From the NCBI GenBank assembly GCA_026399025.1, contig JAPLRU010000105.1:26075-90074 (forward strand): a DNA stretch of 64,000 nucleotides, given 5' to 3'. Made by a program: the position numbers and the translations under genes. Numbering within the stretch: position 1 is the stretch's first letter; each line of letters begins with the position of its first letter. This DNA comes from Methylobacter sp. (GTDB lineage: Bacteria > Pseudomonadota > Gammaproteobacteria > Methylococcales > Methylomonadaceae). The notes under the pieces were generated by a model, which was not told where the DNA came from, did not search any database, and saw only the letters and a list, made by a program, of their open reading frames with translations. This document shows, in pieces, positions 42,807 to 51,811 of this stretch.

Positions 42807-44573
42807 CTATTTAACAACTCCCTCAGGCGAGGTATTAGTCGAGGTATTGGTGCTGATAAAAAGCGACTGATCCGACAGGTCATCCGGTTTACTCAGGGCG
42901 TTCAATAACACCGCGTCATGCCCATAAATATCGGGAAAAAACTCTAAACCCTCCTTTTGATCGAAAAAGGCCGTAGTATAAAAAAACAGCACCGGTATCG
43001 GCTTTTTCAATATCACACGTTGCGTTTTGGGCGTGTTCATGGCCAGTTGTATCGTCTCGGGAGTCCAATTGTCCTGGTTTTTAAGCGCAAACTCAGCCAA
43101 TTTCTGCGGATTGGCAACCCTTACGCAGCCATGGCTAAGATCCCGTCGCGATTTACTAAACAAAGAATTCGACGGCGTATCGTGCAAATACACGTCATCT
43201 TTGTTAGGGAAAATAAATTTCACCTTGCCCAGCGCATTTTTTCCTCCGGGACGCTGTCTGATTCTTAACTTGCCCTCTTTCAGCAAATTCATAGCTTCCG
43301 GGGTCAGCGCAGTCGGTTTTTCAGCGTCGCGAAATACCGACACCAGTTCCATATTTTCCTTGTTAAGATAATCGCCGTTTTGGCTTAACTTGGGTAATAT
43401 TTCATTTTTTATAATGCTGTAAGGCACATTCCAATAAGGCATGAAATCGATAAAATGCATTTCCGCCATCAACACCGGAGTTTGGGTTTTCAGCGCATTG
43501 CCGACCACCACCCTCATATTGACCACATCGGCATCCGGCTGATCAATCGACTCAAACGCCCATAATTGAAAGGCCGGAATATTAACAATAATAGAGGATC
43601 CGGTACTCAGTTCCGGTAACCAGCGCAGCCGTTCCATCGCCAACTCGATTTGCGTTACCCGGTAGCTTAAAGGCACATTGAGCGCGGCCACCGAACCTTT
43701 TCCGAGATGCCCGTCCGCGGTCAAGCCATGACGTTTTTGAAACTTTTTAACCCCGTTAACGATTGCGTCACTGTAGCGCAAGGATTTTTCGGCGTTGCCG
43801 GGCGCTTTATCTTCAGGCATATCGCCGATAAAAATTAAAAACCGGCGCAGCTCGGCCACTTGCGGATGACTCTCGCCGGGATGCAAGGTTTCTTTAATGT
43901 CCAGTTTAAACGGCAACGCTTTCGCGGCAAGTTCACGGTAATCAGCCAATGACTGCTTTAACTTTTGATATTGCTTTAATTGGGGCTCAGCCGATAGCGC
44001 TAATTGAGCCAGCGTGTTTTGCGCCAGACTGTTTTTAATCAGCAGCGGCAAATCGACCAGCTTTTTCTCCCTTAACTTTAAGTTAAAATTGATGCCTTGC
44101 GGGTTGACTCGACCATAATGCAAATCATGCAGGAAGCGTAGCAACGAAATACTGAGCGCCGTATCGTAGAGCGCCAAGTCTTTATAGGCGTCCGGTTTCA
44201 ATGTTAACGCGGGCGGCAGTTTTTGCCGTAGCGTTTCCGTATCGTAATTTTTCGAATTTAAGCCGTCGGCAGCCGCGTTCGCCAATAGATTAAGCGCTTC
44301 GTTGATGTTTTTTTCCGCATCCGCGTTGCCTAGCCATAGCAACCGGTGCTCCGACTGCTTATAGAGAGACTCAAGGTCCTCGGTACGATTGGGGAAATTG
44401 GACAGCGTCAAGTAAGGATGCTGTTTCGCCGCAATAATAGCGCTAATTTCCTGAGCGACGCCGGGAGGTTGTTCCTGACTGACGACTTCTTCGGCAAGCG
44501 CGGCTTGCAGGGGGAGCGCTAAGAAAAGAAATATTAGCAGTCGGGGAATAGGGTGGCTTATGATCTTTTTCAA
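42807..44573 (-). CDS. ldtD: L,D-transpeptidase, YcbB/LdtD type
   Basis: 588 residues. Signal peptide (about 1-27, LLIFLFLALPLQAALAEE), an N-terminal scaffold domain, and a peptidoglycan-binding domain (YSDAIVNGVKKFQKRHGLTADGHLGKGSVAALN at about 255-287). The YkuD catalytic domain follows, with SIIVNIPAFQLWAFE, HDTPSNSLFSKSRRDLSHGCVRVANP (active-site Cys in SHGCVR). It makes 3-3 cross-links in the periplasm. It is convergent with the DUF5062-like gene and completes a run of peptidoglycan genes. Confidence 0.93.
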   Translation of the reverse strand: MKKIISHPIPRLLIFLFLALPLQAALAEEVVSQEQPPGVAQEISAIIAAKQHPYLTLSNFPNRTEDLESLYKQSEHRLLWLGNADAEKNINEALNLLANAAADGLNSKNYDTETLRQKLPPALTLKPDAYKDLALYDTALSISLLRFLHDLHYGRVNPQGINFNLKLREKKLVDLPLLIKNSLAQNTLAQLALSAEPQLKQYQKLKQSLADYRELAAKALPFKLDIKETLHPGESHPQVAELRRFLIFIGDMPEDKAPGNAEKSLRYSDAIVNGVKKFQKRHGLTADGHLGKGSVAALNVPLSYRVTQIELAMERLRWLPELSTGSSIIVNIPAFQLWAFESIDQPDADVVNMRVVVGNALKTQTPVLMAEMHFIDFMPYWNVPYSIIKNEILPKLSQNGDYLNKENMELVSVFRDAEKPTALTPEAMNLLKEGKLRIRQRPGGKNALGKVKFIFPNKDDVYLHDTPSNSLFSKSRRDLSHGCVRVANPQKLAEFALKNQDNWTPETIQLAMNTPKTQRVILKKPIPVLFFYTTAFFDQKEGLEFFPDIYGHDAVLLNALSKPDDLSDQSLFISTNTSTNTSPEGVVK

Positions 44574-45031
44574 TTGATGTCTTCGCTGAATGGTCGTGAT
44601 AGTCGGTTTTGCGCTTAGGGCGCGCCAAAACTCTCTAATATAGGATAATCAGTCTTTTACTATACGAGTCGATAGTGCGGCGATTTTAACATCAACTCTA
44701 TCGTTCGAGGAAGTTTTGAGGCAACAGGGACGCAGGGGCATTGCCGTGAGGTTATGAAGCGATTGTACATTCCATTGGAATCAAACCCGGTAAACAAAGC
44801 ATTTATTCACCCCAGAGTCGATGACCCTCAACAAAATTGTCGGCGGAGTGGTTATTCATGCGGGCCCGATTTCAAGCGTGTTGGGGCTGTCGAATATCCT
44901 TAAAGCTGGGGAGAGGATTACCATTTAAATCAGGCGCCGTCGATTTTTAAAGTGCAAACGTGTTGCTGGTACAATACGCCTCCCACAGAAAACCGCCCGC
45001 AAGGGTTTCCCCAAATTAAAGAGAATGACCG
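44574..45031. other. Gap between ldtD and the MntA-like gene
   Basis: 458 bases holding the ldtD promoter side and the upstream region of the nucleotidyltransferase. One short plus-strand frame, 44821-44928 (35 residues, MTLNKIVGGVVIHAGPISSVL...), ends cleanly but has no clear ribosome site. I do not recognise it and take it as a likely gene remnant. Nothing else is seen. Confidence 0.35.
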
Positions 45032-45331
45032 ATGCGCCTTAGTCCCCAAAACGTCGCCGCCTTGCGCGAAGCTATCGGCTCGATTGCGCCGGATGCGGCA
45101 GCCATCCGCTTGTTCGGGTCCCGGTTGGACGATGACGCACGCGGCGGCGATGTCGACCTGATGATCGATTTCGACCATCCCGTTGAACATCCCGCAGCGC
45201 TTTCAGCGCGCTTGGCTGTCCGCGCCTCACGCGCAATCGGCGGCAGACAGGTTGATGTTTTGTTACGCGCGCCCAATCTGACCCAAAGCGCGATACACCG
45301 AATTGCGCTGGCAGAAGGCTTCTTGCTATAA
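45032..45331 (+). CDS. mntA: MntA-like nucleotidyltransferase antitoxin
   Basis: 99 residues of the minimal nucleotidyltransferase family. The signature IRLFGSRLDDDARGGDVDLMIDF (about 27-49) contains GSR-x(8-10)-D-x-D. A second acidic residue is in GGRQVDVLLRAP (about 71-82). In MntA-HepT pairs the antitoxin adenylylates a tyrosine of HepT near its RNase motif. Its stop codon overlaps the apparent start region of the HepT-like gene. GAGAATG precedes the start. Confidence 0.8.
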   Translation: MRLSPQNVAALREAIGSIAPDAAAIRLFGSRLDDDARGGDVDLMIDFDHPVEHPAALSARLAVRASRAIGGRQVDVLLRAPNLTQSAIHRIALAEGFLL

Positions 45332-45810
45332 CTCAACTTACTCCTCAGCAAGAAAGACTGCTGTTTCTTGCCAGAGTCGTCAGGCGCGAGATCAAGCATC
45401 TGCAAAGCACCGATAACCGCTTATTTGCCCAGTCATTGACGGTGACGCTTGTTGCCGAGCTGAATAACGATGAGGATTTGGCCGAAAGGGTGGAAGCCTT
45501 CATCAGCCGGTTCGGACGACTCCAGGATACCTTGGGCGATAAGCTGTTGCCCCATTTGCCGGCGTTCGTCGGCGAGCGCACCGCCACGGCAGTGGACAAC
45601 CTGGATCGTGCCGAGCGCTTGGGCTGGATCAAACCCAGCGATAGTTGGTTGGAAACCCGAAAACTCAGAAACAAAATGGTGCATGAATATATCGAAGTCC
45701 CGGAAGTACTCGCCGATGCGCTCAACACAGGTCATCAGTGCGTAGCGGATTTGGTTTATGCCGCCAGCCGGATGTTGGCGGAAATCGACAAGCGGATAGT
45801 GGAAAAATAG
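45328..45810 (+). CDS. hepT: HepT-like RNase toxin, non-canonical start
   Basis: The ORF track begins at a TTG (45436), but the open frame continues upstream without stop and encodes family-like sequence (TPQQERLLFLARVVRREIKHLQ). The N-terminal helix therefore starts near 45328, where only ATA (overlapping the mntA stop as ATAA) is available. The product would be about 160 residues. The HepT RNase motif R-x4-6-H-x-Y is present as RNKMVHEY near the end of the middle third. FGRLQDTLGDKLLPHL is also typical of this HepT branch. Toxin role is family knowledge. Confidence 0.7.
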   Translation: MTQLTPQQERLLFLARVVRREIKHLQSTDNRLFAQSLTVTLVAELNNDEDLAERVEAFISRFGRLQDTLGDKLLPHLPAFVGERTATAVDNLDRAERLGWIKPSDSWLETRKLRNKMVHEYIEVPEVLADALNTGHQCVADLVYAASRMLAEIDKRIVEK

Positions 45811-46194
45811 GGCTTTTATCCCAAGTAATCGGCATTTTTAGCTTTTTGCCGGTCAATTCATCCTGAATTGGCGTTTATCCCAAACGGCTTAGAAACGAGC
45901 ATGAAATAAAGTGAACAACTGTGTGCGGCAGGAGTGCAAGCTTTGCTTACACATGCAGGCGAAGCCTGCACTCCGACTATTGGCAACTTGCCTAAGGAAC
46001 GTGCATGAAATAACTTCGGCATCTGGCTCCCTCTCCTGCTGGAGAGGGTTGGGGTGAGGAGAATCAAAATGCTCAAGTTATTCCACGCCCCACTCATTCG
46101 GTGCTGAACTGATTTTCCAGGTTGGTAGCTACGGTCAATTGCTGTTCCGGTGATAAAATAGCCCATCACTTTTATCGTTACATAGGAAATCCTT
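45811..46194. other. Intergenic repeat cluster before the KAP gene
   Basis: 384 bases without a gene. A hairpin repeat at 45931-45974 (GGAGTGCAAGC...GCCTGCACTCC) and a CCCTCTCCTGCTGGAGAGGGTTGGGGTGAGG repeat at about 46030-46060 are both of widely dispersed intergenic types. The promoter of the KAP gene is expected in the last 130 bases; AGGAAAT lies just before its ATG. Confidence 0.55.
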
Positions 46195-49100
46195 ATGTCA
46201 CCCGCACCGCGCTCGCCCCGGAAAATGGTTATCGCTTTGTCCTTGTTCCTGGCCGTATTGATCTCGTGTTTAATGCAAACCAATGAATATTTTGTCAATG
46301 GCAAAGGATTGGATAGCGATTGGTTAAATCTGCAAACTTGGTTGACGCCGCTGAGTAACCATGAGGCTTTGGGGCAGGCTGGGGTTAATGTAGGTGCTCT
46401 GAATGATGTGATTTTTGTAGACTCGCAACACGGCTGGGCGGTTGGATGGGATGGCGTCATTTTAGTTACCGATGACGGCGGGCAAAACTGGCGGCAGCAA
46501 CAAAGCCGGGTGAACGCAGTGCTTGAGGCGGTCCGGTTCACCGACCCGCAACACGGCTGGGCGCTTGGGGAAGGCGTCATCCTGGCTACCGACAACGGAG
46601 GGCAAAGCTGGCGGCAGCAACAAAGCGGCGTGAAGGCAGGACTTAACGCGGTTCAGTTCACCGACCCGCAACACGGCTGGGCGCTGAGTGAGTATGGCAT
46701 TATCCTGGCTACCGACAACGGAGGGCAAAGCTGGCGGCAGCAACAAAGCGGTGTGAAGACAGGGCTTAGGGCGGTTCAGTTCACCGACCCGCAACACGGC
46801 TGGGCAGTTGGATGGGGTGGTATCATTCTGGCTACCGACAACGGCGGGCAAAGTTGGCGGCAACAACAGAGCGGAGTGATTACAGCTCTGGACGCGGTAC
46901 ATTTCACTGATCTGCAACACGGCCGGGCGGTGGGACAGGATGGGGTTATTCTGGCTACCGATAATGGGGGTAAAAGCTGGCAGCAACAACAGAGCGGAGT
47001 GAGCACAGCGCTGAACGCGGTACATTTCACTAATCTGCAACATGGCTGGGCGGTGGGGGGGGACCCTATGCGTAATTACGGCATCATTCTAGTCACCGAT
47101 AATGGAGGTCAAAGTTGGCATCAGCAACAGAGAGGTGTGAAGGCTCGTCTTTACTCGGTACAGTTCACCGATTCGCAACATGGTTGGGCGGTCGGATATG
47201 ACGGCATTATTCTCGCTACCGACAATGGTGGGCAAGATTGGCATCAGCAACAGAATGCTGTGAAGACTTGGTGGCTTAATGGGGTACAGTTCGCCGATTC
47301 ACAACATGGTTGGGCGGTCGGATATGATGGCATTATTCTCGCCACTGACAATGGTGGAGGAGGTTGGCATCAGCAACAGAGTGGTGTAAAAACAATACTT
47401 GGTGCGGTACAGTTCATTGATCAGCAACATGGTTGGGCGGTGGGTGATAGGGGTATCATCCTTGCTACCGATGACGGCGGGCAAAGTTGGCGGCAGCAAC
47501 AAAGCGGAGTAAATACAATGCTTTACTCGGTACAGTTCACCGATTTGCAACATGGTTGGGCGGTCGGATATGACGGTATTATTCTCGCCACCAATAACGG
47601 CGGACAAAGTTGGCATCAGCAACAGAGTGGCGTGGAAACAAGGCTTGTCGCGGTGCAGTTCATCGACCAACAACACGGTTGGGTGGCGGGGTGGAATGGT
47701 ATTCTCGTTACTGACAACGGCGGGCAAAGTTGGAGACAGCAACAGAGTGGCGTGGAAGCAAGACTTGTCGCGGTACATTTCACTGATCTGCAACATGGTC
47801 GGGCGGTGGGACAGGATGGGATCATTCTCGCCACCGACAATGCCGGGCAAAGCTGGCATCAGCAACAGAGCGGGGTGACAACGTTTCTTAGTGCGGTACA
47901 GTTCGTCGATTCGCAACACGGTTGGGCGGCGGGTGAGAATGGCGTTATTCTCGTCACAGACAACGGCGGCGTAACTTGGCAAAATCGCGCGCCTAATCCA
48001 AAAGTATTTGCCGAAGGCCGCGCCAAACTAGCCGTTTTCCCGAGCCCTTTAGCTCTGCTGTTATTACTGCTTACCGGTTTCTCACTGTTCCTACACACCT
48101 ATCGCTATTACGCCGAGCCGCGTAGGCTGCAAGGCGGCATCAGCGACGCGCCCGTCACCCAAGCCAAAGAAGACTGCTTAGGACGACTGGAGCTGGTCAA
48201 AACCCTGGCCAATTTAATCCGCAACCGCGATACCGTGCCGCCGCTGGCGATTGCGATTACCGCGCCCTGGGGTAGCGGCAAAAGTTCGGTGCTGGGCTTG
48301 TTAGAGCATGAGTTGAAAGGCGATGTGTTTACGGTGCAGTTGAATGCTTGGCATTACCGCGATGATGGGCAATTGCTGGCGGCGTTAATGGAACATGTTC
48401 GCGAGCAAGCTTTGCCGCCGTTATTAAGCTGGGACAACCTGCTGTTTCGCTTTCATCTGGTGCGGCTACGCTGTTTTGCGGGCTCCGGCTTCCGTAGTTT
48501 GATAGCGCTGTCGGCAGGTCTTACGACAACAGCGTTTTTTGCCCAACAACAGCAATGGCAAATCCTCGGCGATTGGCTAAACCGTGAATTACCGGCATTA
48601 ATTCCGTCGTGGTTGCAACCATCAGCCGCCGAACCCTGGTTTAAACTGGTGTTGGCGCTGTTGGCGGCATTGCTGGTTTACCGTTTGCTGAAATCGTGGC
48701 TATCAGTATTTTCCGCGTTTTCCCCGGAGTTGGTCGCCGTGGCAAATCGTTTGAGCAAGTCCACCCGCGAGGCGATGCAGGTTGCCGACTGGTCGAAAGA
48801 TGCCGGCTTGCGCTTTCGCTTCGCGCGGGATTTCGAGACGGTGGCAAAGGCTTTGGGCAAAGGCCGCTTGCTGCTGTTGATCGACGACCTGGATCGTTGC
48901 GAGCCTAAGCAAATCGAGTCGGTGATGACGACGCTGAACTTTTTGTTTTCAACTCCCGCGCCCTGTTATGCGGTGCTGGCGATGGATTGGCGTTATGTAA
49001 CCGATGCCTTGGGGCTGGCGTTTAAGGACTTGGCCGTAGCCCGCGCCGATACCGATACCAAAGGCAAAGCTTTTGCCGAACATTATCTAGAAAAAATTAT

Positions 49101-50289
49101 TCAGATCAGCATCGATTTACCGGCAGTGGACGGCAGCCGAGTCGCACTCATCGACCGGACTCAGCGTAAGACGGAAGAGGTTATCGATTGGTGGGATAAG
49201 CTGACCAGCTATTGGCCTTGGCTGAGCAATGCGCCGGGTGTGTTTTATCCCCTTTCTCCCATTCTTTCCCTGAGGCAGAGCGGGCTTGAGCGTGTTAGCG
49301 ATTTGCCCCGTCAGCGTTGGCGGCGTTTTGCGATTGCCGTGTTGCAGAGCCCGTTGCGTTTGTTGGTGTCGGTCGGCTGGCGGGAGCTGGAGGCCGGTTT
49401 GTGGATGGGGTGGCAAGCCATTAAGCGGCTTAACGGCAAGATGTTGACGCCGGTTTCCGATGGCTTGCTGATTTTATGGTTGGCGACGGCATTGGCTTTT
49501 GCCGGAGTGCAGCTGGGTTTGATTACTCAGGAGTTTGCCGCCCGGCAATTGAAGCCTGATGCAGTGGAAAGTAAAGCGACCGTTATTGATCCCGCTAAAA
49601 ATGCCAAGCCTGAACTTGAGAAAAAGCCGGTCGAAGCGCCTGAGTCTAAAGCCGCAGCCGCGCCTGTGGTATTTGTCGATGAACAACGCTATCCCACGTA
49701 TTATGGGTTGTGGGCTTTTGTCGGTATTTTAAGTTTGATGTTGTTACTGATGGTTTGGCGTTTAAGTTTGCGGCTGCAAGATACCCAGGTTTTTATCGAG
49801 GTTATGAGTCAATGGCAGCTTTGGCTTGCCCAACACCATGACACGCCGCGCGATTGGAAGCGTTTGTTCAATCGTGCGCGGTTGTTTGCGATGCGGGTGC
49901 GCGTTTATCGGCAAAAGCCGTGGTACGAGGCGTTCGATGAAAAATGGCGGGCTTGGCGTTTTCAAGAGTATTCTCCGGCTCAACGCGACGAATTGGATGA
50001 GCGTTTAGCGATGCATTTGTTGATGCTGGATGTTTATATGAAAGGTGAGCTGGCAACAATCGTATGGCAATTTTTTAAAAATAAAAAAGATAATGATAGA
50101 TTCCACAGACTCATTGAGGCACTTATGACAAGGTCGAACGATTTTCCTGAACTGAAGATACTAATGAATCATCTTGAACGCTCGTATAATGAGGCCAATG
50201 ATGAACGATCTGCCGAACAAGAAAAGGCTGAGGCTCAACTGCGCTTATGGTTTAGTTTGTATGCGGCCTTGAATACGTTGCGCTTGTAA
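46195..50289 (+). CDS. Membrane KAP-type P-loop NTPase fused to 13 Ycf48/BNR-like repeats
   Basis: 1364 residues. An N-terminal membrane segment (about 11-29) is followed by 13 tandem repeats of about 41 residues (about 62-595), consensus AVQFTDxQHGWAVGxDGIILATDNGGQSWxQQQSGVxxxL. This is the Ycf48/BNR beta-propeller pattern. A second membrane segment (about 611-638) leads to a KAP NTPase: Walker A APWGSGKSS at about 688-696 and Walker B LLLLIDDLDRCEP at about 890-902. Two hydrophobic segments (about 767-783, 815-834) sit between them, as in membrane KAP proteins. Two more (about 1090-1112, 1168-1190) precede a soluble C-terminus. The topology puts the repeats outside and the ATPase inside (inference). 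No partner is obvious. Function is unknown. Confidence 0.85.
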   Translation: MSPAPRSPRKMVIALSLFLAVLISCLMQTNEYFVNGKGLDSDWLNLQTWLTPLSNHEALGQAGVNVGALNDVIFVDSQHGWAVGWDGVILVTDDGGQNWRQQQSRVNAVLEAVRFTDPQHGWALGEGVILATDNGGQSWRQQQSGVKAGLNAVQFTDPQHGWALSEYGIILATDNGGQSWRQQQSGVKTGLRAVQFTDPQHGWAVGWGGIILATDNGGQSWRQQQSGVITALDAVHFTDLQHGRAVGQDGVILATDNGGKSWQQQQSGVSTALNAVHFTNLQHGWAVGGDPMRNYGIILVTDNGGQSWHQQQRGVKARLYSVQFTDSQHGWAVGYDGIILATDNGGQDWHQQQNAVKTWWLNGVQFADSQHGWAVGYDGIILATDNGGGGWHQQQSGVKTILGAVQFIDQQHGWAVGDRGIILATDDGGQSWRQQQSGVNTMLYSVQFTDLQHGWAVGYDGIILATNNGGQSWHQQQSGVETRLVAVQFIDQQHGWVAGWNGILVTDNGGQSWRQQQSGVEARLVAVHFTDLQHGRAVGQDGIILATDNAGQSWHQQQSGVTTFLSAVQFVDSQHGWAAGENGVILVTDNGGVTWQNRAPNPKVFAEGRAKLAVFPSPLALLLLLLTGFSLFLHTYRYYAEPRRLQGGISDAPVTQAKEDCLGRLELVKTLANLIRNRDTVPPLAIAITAPWGSGKSSVLGLLEHELKGDVFTVQLNAWHYRDDGQLLAALMEHVREQALPPLLSWDNLLFRFHLVRLRCFAGSGFRSLIALSAGLTTTAFFAQQQQWQILGDWLNRELPALIPSWLQPSAAEPWFKLVLALLAALLVYRLLKSWLSVFSAFSPELVAVANRLSKSTREAMQVADWSKDAGLRFRFARDFETVAKALGKGRLLLLIDDLDRCEPKQIESVMTTLNFLFSTPAPCYAVLAMDWRYVTDALGLAFKDLAVARADTDTKGKAFAEHYLEKIIQISIDLPAVDGSRVALIDRTQRKTEEVIDWWDKLTSYWPWLSNAPGVFYPLSPILSLRQSGLERVSDLPRQRWRRFAIAVLQSPLRLLVSVGWRELEAGLWMGWQAIKRLNGKMLTPVSDGLLILWLATALAFAGVQLGLITQEFAARQLKPDAVESKATVIDPAKNAKPELEKKPVEAPESKAAAAPVVFVDEQRYPTYYGLWAFVGILSLMLLLMVWRLSLRLQDTQVFIEVMSQWQLWLAQHHDTPRDWKRLFNRARLFAMRVRVYRQKPWYEAFDEKWRAWRFQEYSPAQRDELDERLAMHLLMLDVYMKGELATIVWQFFKNKKDNDRFHRLIEALMTRSNDFPELKILMNHLERSYNEANDERSAEQEKAEAQLRLWFSLYAALNTLRL
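46381..47980 (+). repeat. Thirteen ~125-base tandem coding repeats
   Basis: Each unit encodes one QHGWAVG...DNGGQSW module. Long stretches such as CAACACGGCTGGGC and GACAACGGAGGGCAAAG recur almost unchanged, so the DNA itself is repetitive and prone to unit gain or loss. The sixth unit holds a run of eight G near 47055-47062 and an extra DPMRNY segment. Confidence 0.85.
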
Positions 50290-50379
50290 TTGCAATAAAA
50301 CCAGCGAGTTGTCGCTGTAACAGTAACTTATTTATTAATAAGGAGTGAATACAAGAGTTCGGCTAAAAACCTAAAAAAT

Positions 50380-50423
50380 CACCATGAAGGCACGAAGAAA
50401 TAAAACGTCGTGCCTTCATGGTG
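50380..50423. repeat. Long hairpin repeat, copy 2
   Basis: CACCATGAAGGCACGA...TCGTGCCTTCATGGTG, a near relative of 42711-42765 with compensatory changes that keep the stem (ACG to ATG on one arm, CGT to CAT on the other). It lies between the KAP gene and the DUF808 gene. Confidence 0.7.
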
Positions 50424-50519
50424 AATAAGATTTTTTAAAACACTAAATGAGCTTTGTAAACCGGGATGCAGGCCAGTCCTGCATTTTTTTCAATTAACAC
50501 CCACCACAGAGAACCCAAT

Positions 50520-51482
50520 ATGGCCGGAACCAGTCTTTTAGCGTTACTTGACGATATTGCCTCAGTCCTGGACGACGTGGCCTTGATGACCCAAATGGCG
50601 GCGAAGAAAACAGCCGGCGTATTGGGCGATGATTTGGCGCTGAATGCCGAGCAGGTGTCCGGTGTTCGTGCGGATCGAGAGTTGCCGGTGGTGTGGGCGG
50701 TAGCGAAAGGCTCACTGAAAAACAAACTGATTTTAGTGCCGACGGCGCTGGCGATTAGCTGGAGTGCAGCATGGCTGATCATGCCGCTATTAATGTTGGG
50801 CGGCGTTTATTTGTGTTTTGAAGGCTTTGAAAAACTGGCGCATCCGTTGTTGCGGGAACAGGGTGAACATGACGCCTATCGTGCCGAACTGGCTGCGGCC
50901 GTCGCCAATCCCGAGATTGATTTGGTGTCGTTTGAGCAAAGCAAAATTAAAGGAGCCGTGCGTACTGATTTTGTATTGTCGGCGGAAATTATTGTGATAA
51001 CTCTGGGAGCCGTCGCAACCGCGGCTTTTGCGACTAAAGTAGCCGTGCTTGCCGGTATTGCGTTGATTATGACCGCCGGGGTATACGGCTTGGTGGCGAT
51101 TATTGTGAAACTGGATGATGTAGGGCTTTACTTGTGCCGGAAGCCAAGTCTAGGGCTCTGGACGAAAATCCAGCATAAAGTCGGTCGAATGTTTTTGCAT
51201 GGCGCGCCTTATTTGATGAAGTCGTTGACGGTTGTCGGTACTGCGGCGATGTTTATGGTGGGTGGCGGGATTCTTACTCACGACATCCCCGTCGCGCACC
51301 AGTTCATCGAGTATCTTGGTCAAAGCGCCAATGCTGTGCCCGGCATTGGCGGCTTGCTGGAAACGCTGACTTCTTCATTGCTTCACGTATTGGCGGGTAT
51401 TGTTGCCGGTGCGCTGGCGTTGGCGGGTATGACGATAGCTGAGCGGATTTATAGTCGCTTTGAAGCAACTTGCAATAAATAA
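50520..51482 (+). CDS. yedI: DUF808 family inner membrane protein (YedI-like)
   Basis: 320 residues from the ATG at 50520 (MAGTSLLALLDDIASVLDDVA); the earlier ORF start lacks family similarity. DUF808 hallmarks: GTSLLALLDDIA, KKTAGVLGDDLALNAEQV, VWAVAKGSLKNKLILVPTALAIS, and LGGVYLCFEGFEKLAHPLL. Seven or so hydrophobic segments follow, with DFVLSAEIIVITLGAV and the C-terminal GLLETLTSSLLHVLAGIVAGALAL. It is an inner-membrane protein of unknown function. It is co-oriented with the KAP gene but separated by 230 bases and a hairpin. Confidence 0.9.
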   Translation: MAGTSLLALLDDIASVLDDVALMTQMAAKKTAGVLGDDLALNAEQVSGVRADRELPVVWAVAKGSLKNKLILVPTALAISWSAAWLIMPLLMLGGVYLCFEGFEKLAHPLLREQGEHDAYRAELAAAVANPEIDLVSFEQSKIKGAVRTDFVLSAEIIVITLGAVATAAFATKVAVLAGIALIMTAGVYGLVAIIVKLDDVGLYLCRKPSLGLWTKIQHKVGRMFLHGAPYLMKSLTVVGTAAMFMVGGGILTHDIPVAHQFIEYLGQSANAVPGIGGLLETLTSSLLHVLAGIVAGALALAGMTIAERIYSRFEATCNK

Positions 51483-51811
51483 ACGACATGATGAATCAAC
51501 CCGGAATAGAACGCAGATGGCGCGGATGATTATGATAAACACGGATACGATATGAAAAACCCGCGTCAATCGTAACTATCCGCGTTGCCTCGGCAACTGC
51601 TCCTGCGTTGCTCTACCTTCTACATCCATGTAGTCGTAGAGGCGCCTACTTTTGGCATCGGCGTTCTATTTTGGCTCGATTCACCTTATTGCGAGTTGCC
51701 TGGGTTATATAGCTACACGTATAGCATGTAAGATATTCGGGCGGAGCAGCAGGCAACTACCGCGAACATAAGCCGTTGACATAATCGATAACAATTCCGG
51801 AGGAAATCCTA
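51483..51811. other. Intergenic region with repeat copies
   Basis: 329 bases. A CGCGGATGATTATGATAAACACGGAT-type repeat lies at 51519-51545. The CCTCGGCAACTGCTCC repeat shared with murF is at 51588-51636. Near 51640-51680 is a GGCATCGGCGTTCTATTTTGGCT stretch that resembles sequence near 56160-56195 (GGGCATCGGTGTGGTTTGCGTTCTATTTTGGCT). The 206-residue gene's ribosome site GGAGGAAAT follows at the end. Confidence 0.5.
51588..51636. repeat. Copy of the murF repeat, intergenic
   Basis: CCTCGGCAACTGCTCCTGCGTTGCTCTACC followed by the palindrome CTACATCCATGTAG and TCG. It is almost the same as murF 32734-32782 apart from one missing C and compensatory changes in the palindrome (CTGCATCCATGCAG there). 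Confidence 0.75.

Noticed and set aside
46462-47043. Long minus-strand ORFs (193 and 227 residues) opposite the KAP gene repeats
   Set aside because: They are the antisense of the tandem coding repeats; repeated sense codons create repeated open antisense frames with no family similarity or ribosome sites.
46381-47980. Regularly spaced repeats that might suggest CRISPR
   Set aside because: Units are about 125 bases, fully coding, and have no short constant repeat with unique spacers; no cas genes are present.
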